From Verrucomicrobiia bacterium (GTDB lineage: Bacteria > Verrucomicrobiota > Verrucomicrobiia > Limisphaerales > UBA11358), in assembly GCA_031290985.1 (NCBI GenBank), contig JARLJW010000014.1:124001-188000 (forward strand): DNA of 64,000 nt, given 5' to 3'. The first letter of the stretch is position 1, and every line of letters starts with the position of its first letter. A model generated the notes under the pieces. It saw only the letters and a program-made list of their open reading frames with translations. It searched no databases and was not told the DNA's origin. The position numbers and the translations under genes are program-made. Positions 45,736 through 54,748 of the stretch are shown here, one piece after another.

Positions 45736-45969
45736 CTAAAGATTCTTAAAAAATCCCGGCAGCTCTTCCGGCCCAAAATCCGCCAGCACCTTGCCATCCA
45801 CCTCCAGCACCGGCGCGAGTTCCTGGCCGGAAATGCGGACCATCTCCGCGAACGCCGCCTCGTCCGCGATCACATCAAGCTTCTCGTATTGGATGTCGTG
45901 CTCATCCAGCCAGCGGATGGCCTTGTGGCACCAGCCACAATAGGGTTTTATAAACAGGCGAACTTTCAT
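45736..45969 (-). CDS. Glutaredoxin-like protein
   Basis: A 77-residue thioredoxin-fold protein with the redox motif YCGWC (Cys11 and Cys14) after the first strand MKVRLFIKP, then LAPVLEVDGKVLADFGPEEL with the cis-proline region. It probably reduces disulfides or glutathione-type mixed thiols. Its ATG at 45969 overlaps the stop of the upstream 166-residue gene as ATGA. Confidence 0.9.
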   Translation of the reverse strand: MKVRLFIKPYCGWCHKAIRWLDEHDIQYEKLDVIADEAAFAEMVRISGQELAPVLEVDGKVLADFGPEELPGFFKNL

Positions 45970-46466
45970 TGGAAAAACTTCTCATAAACCTCGTCCAACT
46001 CGTCATCTGAAAACGTAGCGAGCATTCGAGCTGTCTTATTTGCGCCTTTTGAAAAAGCCGCAACTGCGAGAAAGGATTGAGTCAATTGCTTGGACCAATC
46101 TTCGGCGAAACGTCTGGCCCCAAACTCCGCCATTGTTTTAATGGCCAAGTGATAATCTTTCTCCAACCAGCCAGGAAGTTTCGGATTTTCACCAAATATC
46201 CGACACTCTTCAATTATTGCGACAAGAGCAAATGCGTTCCAATCCAACAAATCACGATTGACACAAATATGAACAAGTTGTGGCACTGAAGCGTAGGAGG
46301 CAATGTCTACATCACCTTGATGATGCAGTTCATTCCAAAATTCTTCCCATATCTCTTTCAAATCGCCCGAGCCGTTCGACAATTGTTGCAGGCGTCCTGA
46401 GGCGTTGTACTGCACTCGATAGCCACCTGCAAACGTATCCCAAATTGGATCGTCGAGTCTGATCAT
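45966..46466 (-). CDS. Hypothetical protein, LDDPxW...GGYR type
   Basis: A 166-residue protein, mostly helical, cytosolic, with a run RLDDPIWDTFAGGYRVQYN at the N-terminus and EIWEEFWNELHHQGDVDIAS near residue 37. I recall similar unnamed proteins scattered in many bacteria, but no function. The base composition is visibly richer in A+T than its neighbours, suggesting later arrival between gcvH (2 bases upstream) and the glutaredoxin gene (ATGA overlap downstream). Confidence 0.75.
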   Translation of the reverse strand: MIRLDDPIWDTFAGGYRVQYNASGRLQQLSNGSGDLKEIWEEFWNELHHQGDVDIASYASVPQLVHICVNRDLLDWNAFALVAIIEECRIFGENPKLPGWLEKDYHLAIKTMAEFGARRFAEDWSKQLTQSFLAVAAFSKGANKTARMLATFSDDELDEVYEKFFQ

Positions 46467-46468
46467 CT

Positions 46469-46852
46469 CTACCCGCCAATCTGCTTCTTGTAATCCTCCG
46501 GTGAAAGCAGCGCGCCCAGTTCAGCCGCGTTGCTCAATTTGATCTTGTAGAACCAGCCGCCGGTATCGGGGGCGCTGTTCACGAGCGCGGGGTTGTCCAC
46601 CACGGCGGTGTTGACCTCGGTGATTTCGCCGCTGACCGGCGAATAGATGTCGCTGGCGGTCTTGACCGACTCCACCACGGCGCAGGCTTCGCCGGCCTTG
46701 ACCTTGCGGCCGGTGGCGGGCAGCTCGACAAACACGATGTCCGTCAGCTCGGCCTGCGCGTGGTCGGTGATGCCGACGGTCGCGGTGTCGCCGCTGACGC
46801 GGATCCATTCGTGGGATTTGGCGTATTTCAGATCAGAAGGAACATTGCTCAT
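46469..46852 (-). CDS. gcvH: Glycine cleavage system H protein
   Basis: A 127-residue lipoyl carrier. The lipoylated lysine is Lys64 in [18 protein letters not shown]; the N-terminal block is [21 protein letters not shown] protein shuttles the methylamine group between P and T proteins. ATG 46852 gives [16 protein letters not shown]; a longer frame upstream has no support. gcvT lies 268 bases upstream on the same strand, with a palindromic repeat between. Confidence 0.95.
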   Translation of the reverse strand: MSNVPSDLKYAKSHEWIRVSGDTATVGITDHAQAELTDIVFVELPATGRKVKAGEACAVVESVKTASDIYSPVSGEITEVNTAVVDNPALVNSAPDTGGWFYKIKLSNAAELGALLSPEDYKKQIGG

Positions 46853-46955
46853 AAATTTAAAATTCAGACACAAAGAGCCATAAACGGCGCAAAAAAGAAA
46901 TCTCTTTCTGACAGGTTTTGATTTATCGACATCAAACCCATCTTTCGTCCCGACC

Positions 46956-47056
46956 AAAGCGGCGCTAAAGCGACCGCACTCCAAGTGCTGCCGCGACTGC
47001 CATGCGCCTACAAACCGCGCGAAGCGCTTGGACTGCGTGCGGTTCACCGCCGCTTT
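46956..47056. repeat. Palindromic repeat between gcvT and gcvH
   Basis: The outer arms are AAAGCGGCG and CGCCGCTTT; inside them CCGCACTCCAAG and CTTGGACTGCGTGCGG pair imperfectly. The non-coding element is about 100 bases and could fold as a long hairpin. Its 268-base spacer has no gene. Confidence 0.7.
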
Positions 47057-47120
47057 TGCCCGCCAGTAAAATTTGACGATTTCGAGGCAGTGCGACCGGC
47101 AACCCAGCGCATTCAGACCC

Positions 47121-48248
47121 TCAGGCCTTCTTATAAATCGGCTTCTTCACCACGACGGCGGCGTACCGTTTGCCCCGGATCTCGATCTCGATCTTCGTGT
47201 CCGGCGCGGCGGATGCCGGCGGCACATAGCCCATGCCGATGCCCAAGTTGAGCGACGGGCTCTGCGTGCCGCTGACAACCTCACCCACGCTTGCGCCATT
47301 CACCCAGATGGGATAATGCGGACGCGGCGGCGCGGATTTATCCGTCATCTTGAAGGCGACGAGTTTCTTCTTCACGCCGTTCGCCTTCTGTTCCGCCAGC
47401 ACGGAGCGCCCGTTGAATTCACCCTTGTCGAGCGCCACAAAAAATCCGACCCCGGCCTCGATGGGCGTGGTGTTCTCATCCAGTTCGTGGCCGTATAGCG
47501 GATAGCAGACTTCCGTGCGCAAGGTGTCGCGCGCGCCCAGCCCCGCGGGTTTCGCGCCAAACGGCTTGCCCAGTTCCAGCACCTTGTCCCAGATGCGCTG
47601 GATGGAAATATCCGGACCAACAATCTCAAAACCGTCCTCGCCGGAGTAACCGGTGCGCGCCACAAAAACGGTGTGATCTTCGAATTTGAAGCCCGCGATC
47701 TGGTTCTTCTTCAACGCGGTGACAGCGGCGACCGGGAACACCGAGCCGGAAGCGCCGGGAATGACGGCGTCGATAAACTCCTGCACGCGCGGGCCCTGCA
47801 CGGCCACGGCGGCGTAATGGTGCGAGGCATCCGTCAGGCTCACTTCCGCGCCCTTGAATTTTGCGGCCTGCGCCTTGAGCCAGGCGACATCCGCCTCGAT
47901 GCGCGAGGCGTTGATGATGAGAAAATAAACACCGACGGACAGGCGGTAGGCGTAAAGATCATCCACCACGCCGCCGCGCTCGTTGCACATGAGCGTGTAC
48001 TGGCCGCCGCCGGTCGGCAGCTTGCGAATGTCGTTGGTCAGGACGGAATTCAGAAACGCCTCGGCACCCGGACCGTTGACCGTGACTTCCCCCATGTGCG
48101 AGATGTCGAAGATGCCGGCGGCATTGCGGACGGCCAGGTGTTCATCGGTGATGCTGGTATACTGCACGGGCATTTCCCAGCCGCCGAAATCAATGAGCTT
48201 CGCGCCGAGCTTCTGATGCGCGGCGTATAGCGGAGTGCGGTTCAACAT
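47121..48248 (-). CDS. gcvT: Aminomethyltransferase (glycine cleavage T protein)
   Basis: A 375-residue folate-dependent enzyme. Signature stretches: [20 protein letters not shown] near residue 20, [16 protein letters not shown] near 41, [12 protein letters not shown] near 92, [12 protein letters not shown] near 198, [21 protein letters not shown] near 237, and [22 protein letters not shown] near the end. It releases methylene-tetrahydrofolate and ammonia from aminomethyl-GcvH. The P protein is not in the window. Confidence 0.96.
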   Translation of the reverse strand: MLNRTPLYAAHQKLGAKLIDFGGWEMPVQYTSITDEHLAVRNAAGIFDISHMGEVTVNGPGAEAFLNSVLTNDIRKLPTGGGQYTLMCNERGGVVDDLYAYRLSVGVYFLIINASRIEADVAWLKAQAAKFKGAEVSLTDASHHYAAVAVQGPRVQEFIDAVIPGASGSVFPVAAVTALKKNQIAGFKFEDHTVFVARTGYSGEDGFEIVGPDISIQRIWDKVLELGKPFGAKPAGLGARDTLRTEVCYPLYGHELDENTTPIEAGVGFFVALDKGEFNGRSVLAEQKANGVKKKLVAFKMTDKSAPPRPHYPIWVNGASVGEVVSGTQSPSLNLGIGMGYVPPASAAPDTKIEIEIRGKRYAAVVVKKPIYKKA

Positions 48249-48448
48249 GCCCCAAGGATGCTAAACTTGGCCGCCGGAATGAAGTATCAAATTTGTCAGG
48301 TGCGATTTACTGTTCCCCCTGGCCGTTCGTAAAAAACTTCTTCGGAAACCGCTCCCACAACTTGTATTGCAAAACTTGGCAAGAACTGTGCTTTTTCTGC
48401 CAATACCCGTCCAGCGCACACCACAAAAGAGGGTCATCATCTCGCAAA

Positions 48449-49276
48449 ATGAACAAGGTCGTTTCCCGCCAGCAACTCAGCCGCGGCATTACGCGGCTGG
48501 AGATTCAGGCTCCACGCATTGCGGAAATCCGCCAGCCGGGACAGTTTGTCATCGTCTGCCTGGCCGAAGATTCCGAACGCATCCCCCTGACCATTGCGGA
48601 CAGTGACCCGCAGCGGGGAAACATAACCCTGGTCATCCAAAACGTCGGCCACAGCACGCAGGAACTGGGAAACCTGCGCGTAGGCGAAAGCCTCTTTGCC
48701 GTGACCGGGCCGCTGGGCCATCCGACGGAACTGCCGGATCAGGGTTGTGCCCTGTGCGTGGGTGGCGGAGTCGGTGCCGCCGTCGTGCATCCGATCGCCC
48801 AAGGCCTGCACCGGCGGGGGGTCAAAGTCACCAGCATCATCGGCGCCCGCACCCGGGAACAGCTCATCTTTGAAACCGAACTTCGCCGGTTTGGCGACTT
48901 GATTGTTTGCACGGATGACGGCAGTCACGGCTGCACGGGCCTGGTCACCGATCCCTTGCGCACACAACTCGCCGCCGGCCCCTGGGCTGTGGTCTATGCC
49001 GTCGGCCCCGCCGCCATGATGCAAGCGGTGGCCGAACTCACGCGTCCGGCGCAAATCCGCACGATCGTTTCGCTCAACCCGGTGATGATCGACGGCACGG
49101 GCATGTGCGGCGGCTGCCGGGTTTCCGTCGGCGGGGTGACCAAGTTTGCCTGCGTGGACGGGCCGGAATTCGACGGCCACCTGGTGGATTACCACGACCT
49201 GCTGGACCGCCTGACCACTTACCACACGTTTGAAAAATCCGGCCCCGGCGGGGCCAAGGATCATTGCAAACTGTGA
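48449..49276 (+). CDS. Ferredoxin:NADP oxidoreductase small-subunit-like protein (NfnA/SudB type)
   Basis: A 275-residue FAD/NAD-binding protein of the dihydroorotate dehydrogenase K / sulfide dehydrogenase beta type. FAD-binding region QPGQFVIVCLAEDSERIPLT near residue 33; NAD region CVGGGVGAAVVHPIAQGL near 107; and the 2Fe-2S cysteines in GTGMCGGCRVSVGGVTKFAC near 214-235. ATG 48449 is used because codons upstream read through a spacer. It overlaps no gene but ends 8 bases before the large subunit gene. Confidence 0.88.
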   Translation: MNKVVSRQQLSRGITRLEIQAPRIAEIRQPGQFVIVCLAEDSERIPLTIADSDPQRGNITLVIQNVGHSTQELGNLRVGESLFAVTGPLGHPTELPDQGCALCVGGGVGAAVVHPIAQGLHRRGVKVTSIIGARTREQLIFETELRRFGDLIVCTDDGSHGCTGLVTDPLRTQLAAGPWAVVYAVGPAAMMQAVAELTRPAQIRTIVSLNPVMIDGTGMCGGCRVSVGGVTKFACVDGPEFDGHLVDYHDLLDRLTTYHTFEKSGPGGAKDHCKL

Positions 49277-49284
49277 CTCGCAAC

Positions 49285-50718
49285 ATGAACCAATTGACCC
49301 AATCCCGCATGCCGTCCAGGCAGCACTTGCCAATCCCCCGTCAAAAGATGCCGGAACAGGACGCGGCCGCCCGGGCGGACAATTTCAACGAAGTTAATCT
49401 TGGCCTCACCGAAGAGGCCGCCCGGCTCGAGGCCGGCCGTTGCCTGCAATGTAAAAAGCCGCGTTGCGTGGGCGGTTGTCCCGTGGCCGTGAACATTCCG
49501 AAGTTCCTTGGCTTGGTCGCCGAAAACCGGCTCGCCGAGGCCGCGCACGTGTTGCGCTGCGACAATGCCCTGCCCGCCGTCACCGGCCGGGTTTGCCCCC
49601 AGGAAAAACAATGCGAGGCGCACTGTGTTTTGGGCAGAAAAGGTTCAGCCGTGGGCATCGGATACCTGGAACGTTTTGTGGCTGATTGGGCGGATCAGCA
49701 TTGTCCGCCGCCGGCGGCCGCAATTTCCGCCCAGGGGAAAAAAGTCGCCATTGTCGGATCCGGCCCGGCGGGCCTCACGGCGGCGGGCGAACTGGCCCGG
49801 CGGGGATACGCGGTGACCATCTACGAAGCCTTGCACAAAGCCGGCGGCGTCTTGTCCTACGGCATCCCGGAATTTCGCCTGCCCAAAAAAATTGTGGCGC
49901 GGGAGATCGAACGGCTCCAGGCGGCCGGCGTCACCTTCCGGTGCAACGTCGTCATCGGCCGCACTTACACCATCCAGGAACTGCAGGCTCAATTTGACGC
50001 CATCTTCATCGCCAACGGTGCCGGCCTGCCGGCGTTCATGAACATCCCGGGGGAAAGCCTCAAGGGCGTTTACGCGGCGAATGAATACCTGACCCGCATC
50101 AACCTCATGAACGCCCACCGGTTTCCCGATTCCCGCACGCCGGTGCTCAATGGCCGGCGTGTGGCGGTCATCGGCGCCGGCAATGTGGCCATGGATGCCG
50201 TTCGCAGCGCCCGCCGGCTGGGGGCTGCGGAAGCGATGATCGTTTACCGGCGCTCCCGAAATGAAATGCCCGCCCGCATTGAAGAAATCAACCATGCGGA
50301 AGCGGAAGGCATCACCCTGCAACTGCTCACCGCGCCGTTGGAAATCATCGGCGACGACCGGCGCTGGGTGACGGGGCTCAAATGCCAGCGGATGCAAATG
50401 GGGGCACCGGACGCTTCGGGCCGGGCGCGCCCGGAACCGGTGCCCGGATCGGAATTCATCCTGCCCTGCGATGTCGTGGTGATGGCGATCGGCACCCGCG
50501 CCAACCCGCTGCTGACGGCCACCTGCCCGGAATTGAAATTAAATGCGCACGGAAACATCATCGTGGATGAAAACGGCATGACCAGCCTGGCGGGCGTTTT
50601 TGCCGGTGGCGACATCGTCCGCGGGGCCGCCACCGTCATTTTGGCCATGGGCGACGGTAAACGGGCGGCCAAGTCAATTGACCAGCATCTGCGCGCCCAA
50701 CCCCCGGCCGCCAATTAA
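49285..50718 (+). CDS. NADPH-dependent glutamate synthase small subunit-like protein (NfnB/SudA type)
   Basis: A 477-residue flavoprotein. The N-terminal cluster cysteines lie in CLQCKKPRCVGGCPVAVNIP near residue 54 and CPQEKQCEAHC near 108; then come an FAD motif VAIVGSGPAGLTAAGELARR near 155 and an NADPH motif VAVIGAGNVAMDAVRSARRL near 300, then FAGGDIVRGAATVILAMGDG. With the preceding gene it forms an NfnAB-type pair that could couple NADH, NADPH and ferredoxin by flavin bifurcation. ATG 49285 is preferred to a TTG seven codons upstream. Confidence 0.9.
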   Translation: MNQLTQSRMPSRQHLPIPRQKMPEQDAAARADNFNEVNLGLTEEAARLEAGRCLQCKKPRCVGGCPVAVNIPKFLGLVAENRLAEAAHVLRCDNALPAVTGRVCPQEKQCEAHCVLGRKGSAVGIGYLERFVADWADQHCPPPAAAISAQGKKVAIVGSGPAGLTAAGELARRGYAVTIYEALHKAGGVLSYGIPEFRLPKKIVAREIERLQAAGVTFRCNVVIGRTYTIQELQAQFDAIFIANGAGLPAFMNIPGESLKGVYAANEYLTRINLMNAHRFPDSRTPVLNGRRVAVIGAGNVAMDAVRSARRLGAAEAMIVYRRSRNEMPARIEEINHAEAEGITLQLLTAPLEIIGDDRRWVTGLKCQRMQMGAPDASGRARPEPVPGSEFILPCDVVVMAIGTRANPLLTATCPELKLNAHGNIIVDENGMTSLAGVFAGGDIVRGAATVILAMGDGKRAAKSIDQHLRAQPPAAN

Positions 50719-50731
50719 AGGTCCGTAGAAC

Positions 50732-51448
50732 TCAGCCCCACTTTTCCGTCTTCATCTGCTCTTTCGGCAGGCCGAGACCGTGGACGACGAGCTGCTCGGC
50801 GAACTCCACCAGCGCGTTTGGACCGCAGGCGTAGAAGACGGAGTTGGGCAGGTCGGTGGCGATTTCCTTGATCCATTCCGGCGTGACGCGGCCCGTGCGG
50901 CCGGTCCAGTTGTCCTCCGGCGTGGCCCGGGTGCAGGTGACCAGGAATTTGAAGTTGGGGTTCGCCTGCTCCAGTTCACGGAATTCGTTGTTGAAGATGA
51001 TGTCCTTCGGCTGGCGCACGCTGTAAAGCACGGTGATCTTGGTGTCCAGCTTGCGGCGCGTGGCCTCGCGGGCATAGGCGCGGAACGGCGTCACCCCGGA
51101 ACCGCCGGCAATGCAGATCAGGTGCTTGTTCGGCTCGTACACGGGCAGAAATTTTCCAACGGGCGGAATGACCCACAATTTATCGCCCGGCTTGGCCCAG
51201 TCCACCATGCGCGTGCCCATCTTGCCATCGCGCTTGATGGTCACCTCGTAAAAACCCCGGTCGAGGGCGCAGGAGGACAGCGAATAGGCGCGTTTGTAAT
51301 TGGTCGTGTCCGGCCAGTAAAGCGTGATAAACTGGCCGGTCTTGAAATCAGGATTATGGCCGTCCGGCCACTTGAGCTTCAGGGTTTTGGTGTCCGGGAG
51401 TTCCATCGTCGCGGTTTCGACGACCATTTCGAGGATTTCTTTGGCCAT
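50732..51448 (-). CDS. Ferredoxin-NADP reductase-like FAD/NAD-binding oxidoreductase
   Basis: A 238-residue enzyme with a ferredoxin-reductase fold: RAYSLSSC near residue 53 for FAD, ICIAGGSGVTPFRAYAREAT near 112 for NAD(P), and FYACGPNALVEFAEQLV near 205. No iron-sulfur domain is attached, so it needs an outside partner. It converges with the NfnB-like gene (13 bases between stops). Confidence 0.88.
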   Translation of the reverse strand: MAKEILEMVVETATMELPDTKTLKLKWPDGHNPDFKTGQFITLYWPDTTNYKRAYSLSSCALDRGFYEVTIKRDGKMGTRMVDWAKPGDKLWVIPPVGKFLPVYEPNKHLICIAGGSGVTPFRAYAREATRRKLDTKITVLYSVRQPKDIIFNNEFRELEQANPNFKFLVTCTRATPEDNWTGRTGRVTPEWIKEIATDLPNSVFYACGPNALVEFAEQLVVHGLGLPKEQMKTEKWG

Positions 51449-51579
51449 ATATAGATTGGTTTGAGGTTAATAAAAGAGTCTGGCGGCGGCAAGCAACGAT
51501 GCGCTAAAAGCCCGCGTCAGCCATTTCAAGGAAGGATTTTATTTCTAAACTGCGGCAAAACCTCCCTGATTCTGCAATT

Positions 51580-52365
51580 TCACGGACAAATTTTGGCAAG
51601 CCGGGCGGTCACCTCCTGTGCCAGCAGTTGATACGCCGCAGCTCCGCTGCTGTATTTATCGTAGTAAATGATGGGCTGCCCATGGCTCGGCGCCTCGGCC
51701 AGGCGGGTCGTCCGCGGAATCAGGGTCTCAAACACCTTTTCGCCCAGCAGCTTGCGGACCTCGTCCACGACCTCGTTGGAAAGCTTGGTGCGGCCGTCAT
51801 ACATCGTCATCGCGACCCCGAAAATGTTGAGGCGCGGATTCACCCCGGCGGCCCGCAACTGCTCCAGCACGCGGTTCATCATGGAGATGCCCTCCAAGGC
51901 GTAGTATTCACATTGCAGCGGCACCAGCACCCCGTCACACGCGGTGAAGGCATTCAGCGAAAGGATGCCCAGCGACGGCGGACAGTCGAGCAGGACCAGG
52001 TCAAAACGTCCGCTGTCACGCACGGGTTGCAGGGCCAGCGCCACGCGTTGAAGATGATTTTCCAAGCGTGCCAGTTCCAGGTCGGCAGCGCAAAGATCCA
52101 CCTCGCTGGGAATCAGTTCCAAGCCGGCATAAGCCGTGGGCTTAATTTTTTCGAGCAGGCTCCCCTCGCCCAGCAACACCTGATACGCGCTCGCCCCGTC
52201 AATTTTGTCCACCCCCACGCCGCTGGTCGCGTTCGCCTGGGGGTCGAGGTCAAAGAGCAGCACCCGCCTGCCCTCGGCGGCGAGGCAGGCGGCAAGGTTG
52301 ACGGCGGTGGTGGTTTTACCGACGCCGCCTTTCTGGTTGGCGACTGCGATGACAGTGGTTGGCAC
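51580..52365 (-). CDS. parA: ParA/Soj-family ATPase
   Basis: A 261-residue chromosome-partition-type ATPase. Deviant Walker A KGGVGKTTTAVNLAA near residue 12, FDLDPQANATSGVG near 39, and LVLLDCPPSLGILSLNA near 124. It would normally work with ParB and parS, but no parB lies next to it in the window. A terminator of the upstream operon lies directly before its start. Confidence 0.92.
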   Translation of the reverse strand: MPTTVIAVANQKGGVGKTTTAVNLAACLAAEGRRVLLFDLDPQANATSGVGVDKIDGASAYQVLLGEGSLLEKIKPTAYAGLELIPSEVDLCAADLELARLENHLQRVALALQPVRDSGRFDLVLLDCPPSLGILSLNAFTACDGVLVPLQCEYYALEGISMMNRVLEQLRAAGVNPRLNIFGVAMTMYDGRTKLSNEVVDEVRKLLGEKVFETLIPRTTRLAEAPSHGQPIIYYDKYSSGAAAYQLLAQEVTARLAKICP

Positions 52366-52383
52366 TGACGAATTAAATGAAAA

Positions 52384-52413
52384 GCGCGGTGACGTTTCAA
52401 GCGTTCACCGCGC
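52384..52413 (-). terminator. Terminator of the polyprenyl synthase / sigma operon
   Basis: On the minus strand a stem of GCGCGGTGA (plus ACG) pairs with CGTCACCGCGC around a short loop and is followed by TTTTCATTT. It lies between the anti-sigma-like gene and parA, ending the upstream minus-strand operon. Confidence 0.65.
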
Positions 52414-52439
52414 AAAGTTGACAATTTTTTGAGGCACCC

Positions 52440-52955
52440 TCAGTGGGCCGGGGCGAAACTCGCGGACTGGAACAACGCTGACGCCCCGGAAGGCTGGCCG
52501 AACACCGAGGCCACCGGCTGGAGGCTGGCGTTGGTGCTGATGGCAATGCCACCGTCTGCCACGGTAAAATCAGGGGGCGTGGCGGAAGCCAGGGCCGGGC
52601 TGGAAACCGCCGGGTCCGCCTGGCTGGACGTGGACGAGGCGGTCATGAAGTTTTGCGGGCCGGATTCAGAACGCTCAGCCAGCACCACCCCGAACAGCAG
52701 CATGAGGCAAAGGCTCGTCGCAAATCCGCCGATCACACCCGGTTTGGCTTCAAAAACACGGAGAAACCGCACCAGCCAGGGGGCGCTGTCATTGAGCCGC
52801 TCGGCAAAAGACCCGGCCCGGCCATCTTCGCCTTCGCGAATGCGGGCGATGACTCCGTCCGAGAAGTGGTTGAAGAAGCCCGGCGGGGGCACCTCGTGGC
52901 GCTTGAGCTTCAGCAAGTTCTTTAGATCTTTAAAGTTATTTTCGTTCTCGTTCAT
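52440..52955 (-). CDS. Probable anti-sigma factor-like single-pass membrane protein
   Basis: A 171-residue protein with a cytoplasmic N-terminal part (NNFKDLKNLLKLKRHEVPPP), one membrane helix near residues 80-100 (GVIGGFATSLCLMLLFGVVL) and a periplasmic Ala/Ser-rich tail. No zinc-binding HxxxCxxC motif is seen. It starts inside the sigma-factor stop by ATGA overlap, so it is translated with the sigma factor and probably anchors or regulates it. Confidence 0.75.
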   Translation of the reverse strand: MNENENNFKDLKNLLKLKRHEVPPPGFFNHFSDGVIARIREGEDGRAGSFAERLNDSAPWLVRFLRVFEAKPGVIGGFATSLCLMLLFGVVLAERSESGPQNFMTASSTSSQADPAVSSPALASATPPDFTVADGGIAISTNASLQPVASVFGQPSGASALFQSASFAPAH

Positions 52956-53572
52956 GGCTTGATGTATTCGGCCAGATGGCCTTGCAATTGTTGCCGCGCA
53001 TAAAACAAACGGGACCGCACCGTCCCGATGTTGCACCCCATGATTTCAGCTATCTCATCGTGCGACTGCCCCTGCACATCGTGCAGGATAACAACCATTC
53101 TATGAGGTTCAGACAGCTTGAGCATCGCTTCGTTCAATTTTTTTTGCAATTCCGACAAACCAACGTCCCGGGTCGGTGTTTTGTCGGAAATCAGGGCCAT
53201 CAGGTCCGGGTCGTGCTCGGCATTGAAATCAATGTCGTTCAGGCTCAGATGGAATTTGTTCTTCCGCTGCTTCAGGAAATTGATCGTTTTATTGACCGCG
53301 ATCCGGTACAGCCACGTGTAAAAGCTGGAACCGCCCTTGAACGATTTCAAGGCCGAATATGCCTTTATAAATGCCTCTTGCGCAATATCATTTGCATCCT
53401 CATGGTTCGACGTCATATGGTAGATCGTCGCATAGATGCGCTCCTGATACCGCTTCACCAGTTCATCGTAGGCGTGCAGGTCGCCCCGGCGCGCGCGGTT
53501 GACCAAGTCGCCCTCCAACATGCCGGCCGGCGTGCTGGGGTCAGGAGTAGTGGCTGGTTCGGACATAGTCAT
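52952..53572 (-). CDS. ECF (RpoE-type) RNA polymerase sigma factor
   Basis: A 206-residue sigma-70 family factor of the ECF class. Region 2 is LVKRYQERIYATIYHMTSNH with DIAQEAFIKAYSALKSF and FYTWLYRIAVNKTINFLKQR (residues about 38-105); region 4 is LSEPHRMVVILHDVQGQSHD with EIAEIMGCNIGTVRSRL (about 150-195). Both overlaps, with the polyprenyl synthase upstream and the anti-sigma-like gene downstream, are ATGA type. The target promoters are unknown. Confidence 0.94.
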   Translation of the reverse strand: MTMSEPATTPDPSTPAGMLEGDLVNRARRGDLHAYDELVKRYQERIYATIYHMTSNHEDANDIAQEAFIKAYSALKSFKGGSSFYTWLYRIAVNKTINFLKQRKNKFHLSLNDIDFNAEHDPDLMALISDKTPTRDVGLSELQKKLNEAMLKLSEPHRMVVILHDVQGQSHDEIAEIMGCNIGTVRSRLFYARQQLQGHLAEYIKP

Positions 53573-54618
53573 TGAACCGCCAAAGCCGAGGTTTGTTGCG
53601 CCAGATAATCCGTCAGCAAGGACAGCCCGGCACGCCCCGGGGAGGCTGGCAGCCCCCGCAACGCCCGCCGTGCCACCTCCAAGTATTTCTCAATTTCCCG
53701 CACGGACGGCTCAAACGTCTCGTATTTCGCGAGCAACTTGTTGATCATCGGGAAATTCTTCGGCTGCCATTCCTTGATGGCGTGCTCCAAACTGGCACGG
53801 TCCTTGGCCTCCGCCCGTTCCCAGGCAAGCAGCAACGGCCAGGTCAGCTTGCCTTTCGCCAGGTCCGTGCCCAGCGACTTGCCGGCCTCCGCCTCCGTGC
53901 CAAACAGGTCCACGCAGTCATCATAGACCTGATACGCGGTGCCCACCGCCGCGCCGAATTCCTTCAAGGCCGCCCGCTGTTCCTCCGTGGCCTGGCTCAG
54001 GAACGCCGCGAGGTCGCACGACAGCGTGAACAGCTCGCCAGTCTTCATTTCGATCACCCGGAAATAATCCCGGCGCGCCGCCACAAAATTCCGGCGTTGC
54101 TGGGTCTGGATGATTTCGCCGGAACATACCGTGTTGGTCGCCAGCGAAACGGCACGGCACACTTCCGTGGTGGGATAACTCGAAGCCAGCTTCAGCGCCT
54201 GCGCAAACAGACAGTCGCCGAACAACACGGCGATCTCATTGCCCCATTTCGCGGCGACTGTCGGGCTGCCGCGGCGGATCTGGGCCTCATCCATCACGTC
54301 ATCATGCACGAGCGTGGCGAGGTGGATCATCTCGATGATGACCGCCGCCTTGACATGGGCGTCGTCCGGCCGGCCGAAGCAGGAGGCCGCCAGCGCCACC
54401 AGCGTCGGGCGCAAATGCTTGCCGCTGTTGTTCAGGGCGTGTTCCGCATAGGGGACGATCTGGGGGTCAAATTCGCGCGCCTGACGCATCAATTGTTGCG
54501 TCACGGCCTGCAAAAATGGCTCAACCGGTTCCACAATTATCTTCCAGGAACGGGCCGGGTCGGATTTGGAGGCGTGGTCGGATTTCACATCCGTCACTTT
54601 GGTTTCAGCTGCCAGCAT
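53569..54618 (-). CDS. Polyprenyl diphosphate synthase
   Basis: A 349-residue trans-isoprenyl diphosphate synthase. The first aspartate-rich motif is HDDVMD (in MIHLATLVHDDVMDEAQIRR, residue about 116) and the second is YDDCVDLFG near residue 240; GKHLRPTLVALAA near 73 also fits. It makes a long-chain prenyl diphosphate, probably for quinones. ATG 54618 is chosen over an upstream in-frame start inside the divergent spacer. It is first in a coupled operon with the sigma factor. Confidence 0.92.
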   Translation of the reverse strand: MLAAETKVTDVKSDHASKSDPARSWKIIVEPVEPFLQAVTQQLMRQAREFDPQIVPYAEHALNNSGKHLRPTLVALAASCFGRPDDAHVKAAVIIEMIHLATLVHDDVMDEAQIRRGSPTVAAKWGNEIAVLFGDCLFAQALKLASSYPTTEVCRAVSLATNTVCSGEIIQTQQRRNFVAARRDYFRVIEMKTGELFTLSCDLAAFLSQATEEQRAALKEFGAAVGTAYQVYDDCVDLFGTEAEAGKSLGTDLAKGKLTWPLLLAWERAEAKDRASLEHAIKEWQPKNFPMINKLLAKYETFEPSVREIEKYLEVARRALRGLPASPGRAGLSLLTDYLAQQTSALAVQ

Positions 54619-54748
54619 TGGCGTCAGCTTAAATTCACTATCACCGCGAGTCAAACCCGTTATGTATCAAGCCACACGGTTTGGCTTGAAATTTCGCCGC
54701 CAAACGGCATCATCCAATCATCCAATTTTGGACTTGAACCACCGTCTG

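Noticed and set aside
48300-48370. A fourth copy of the 41-bp element (CTTCTTCGG ... TTGCAA) before the NfnA-like gene
   Set aside because: It lacks the ATGTTCAA block and the fixed spacing; the resemblance is short enough to be chance.
51580-52365. A plasmid or partition locus based on ParA
   Set aside because: No parB, rep gene or parS-like palindrome is next to it; the surrounding genes are ordinary chromosomal ones.
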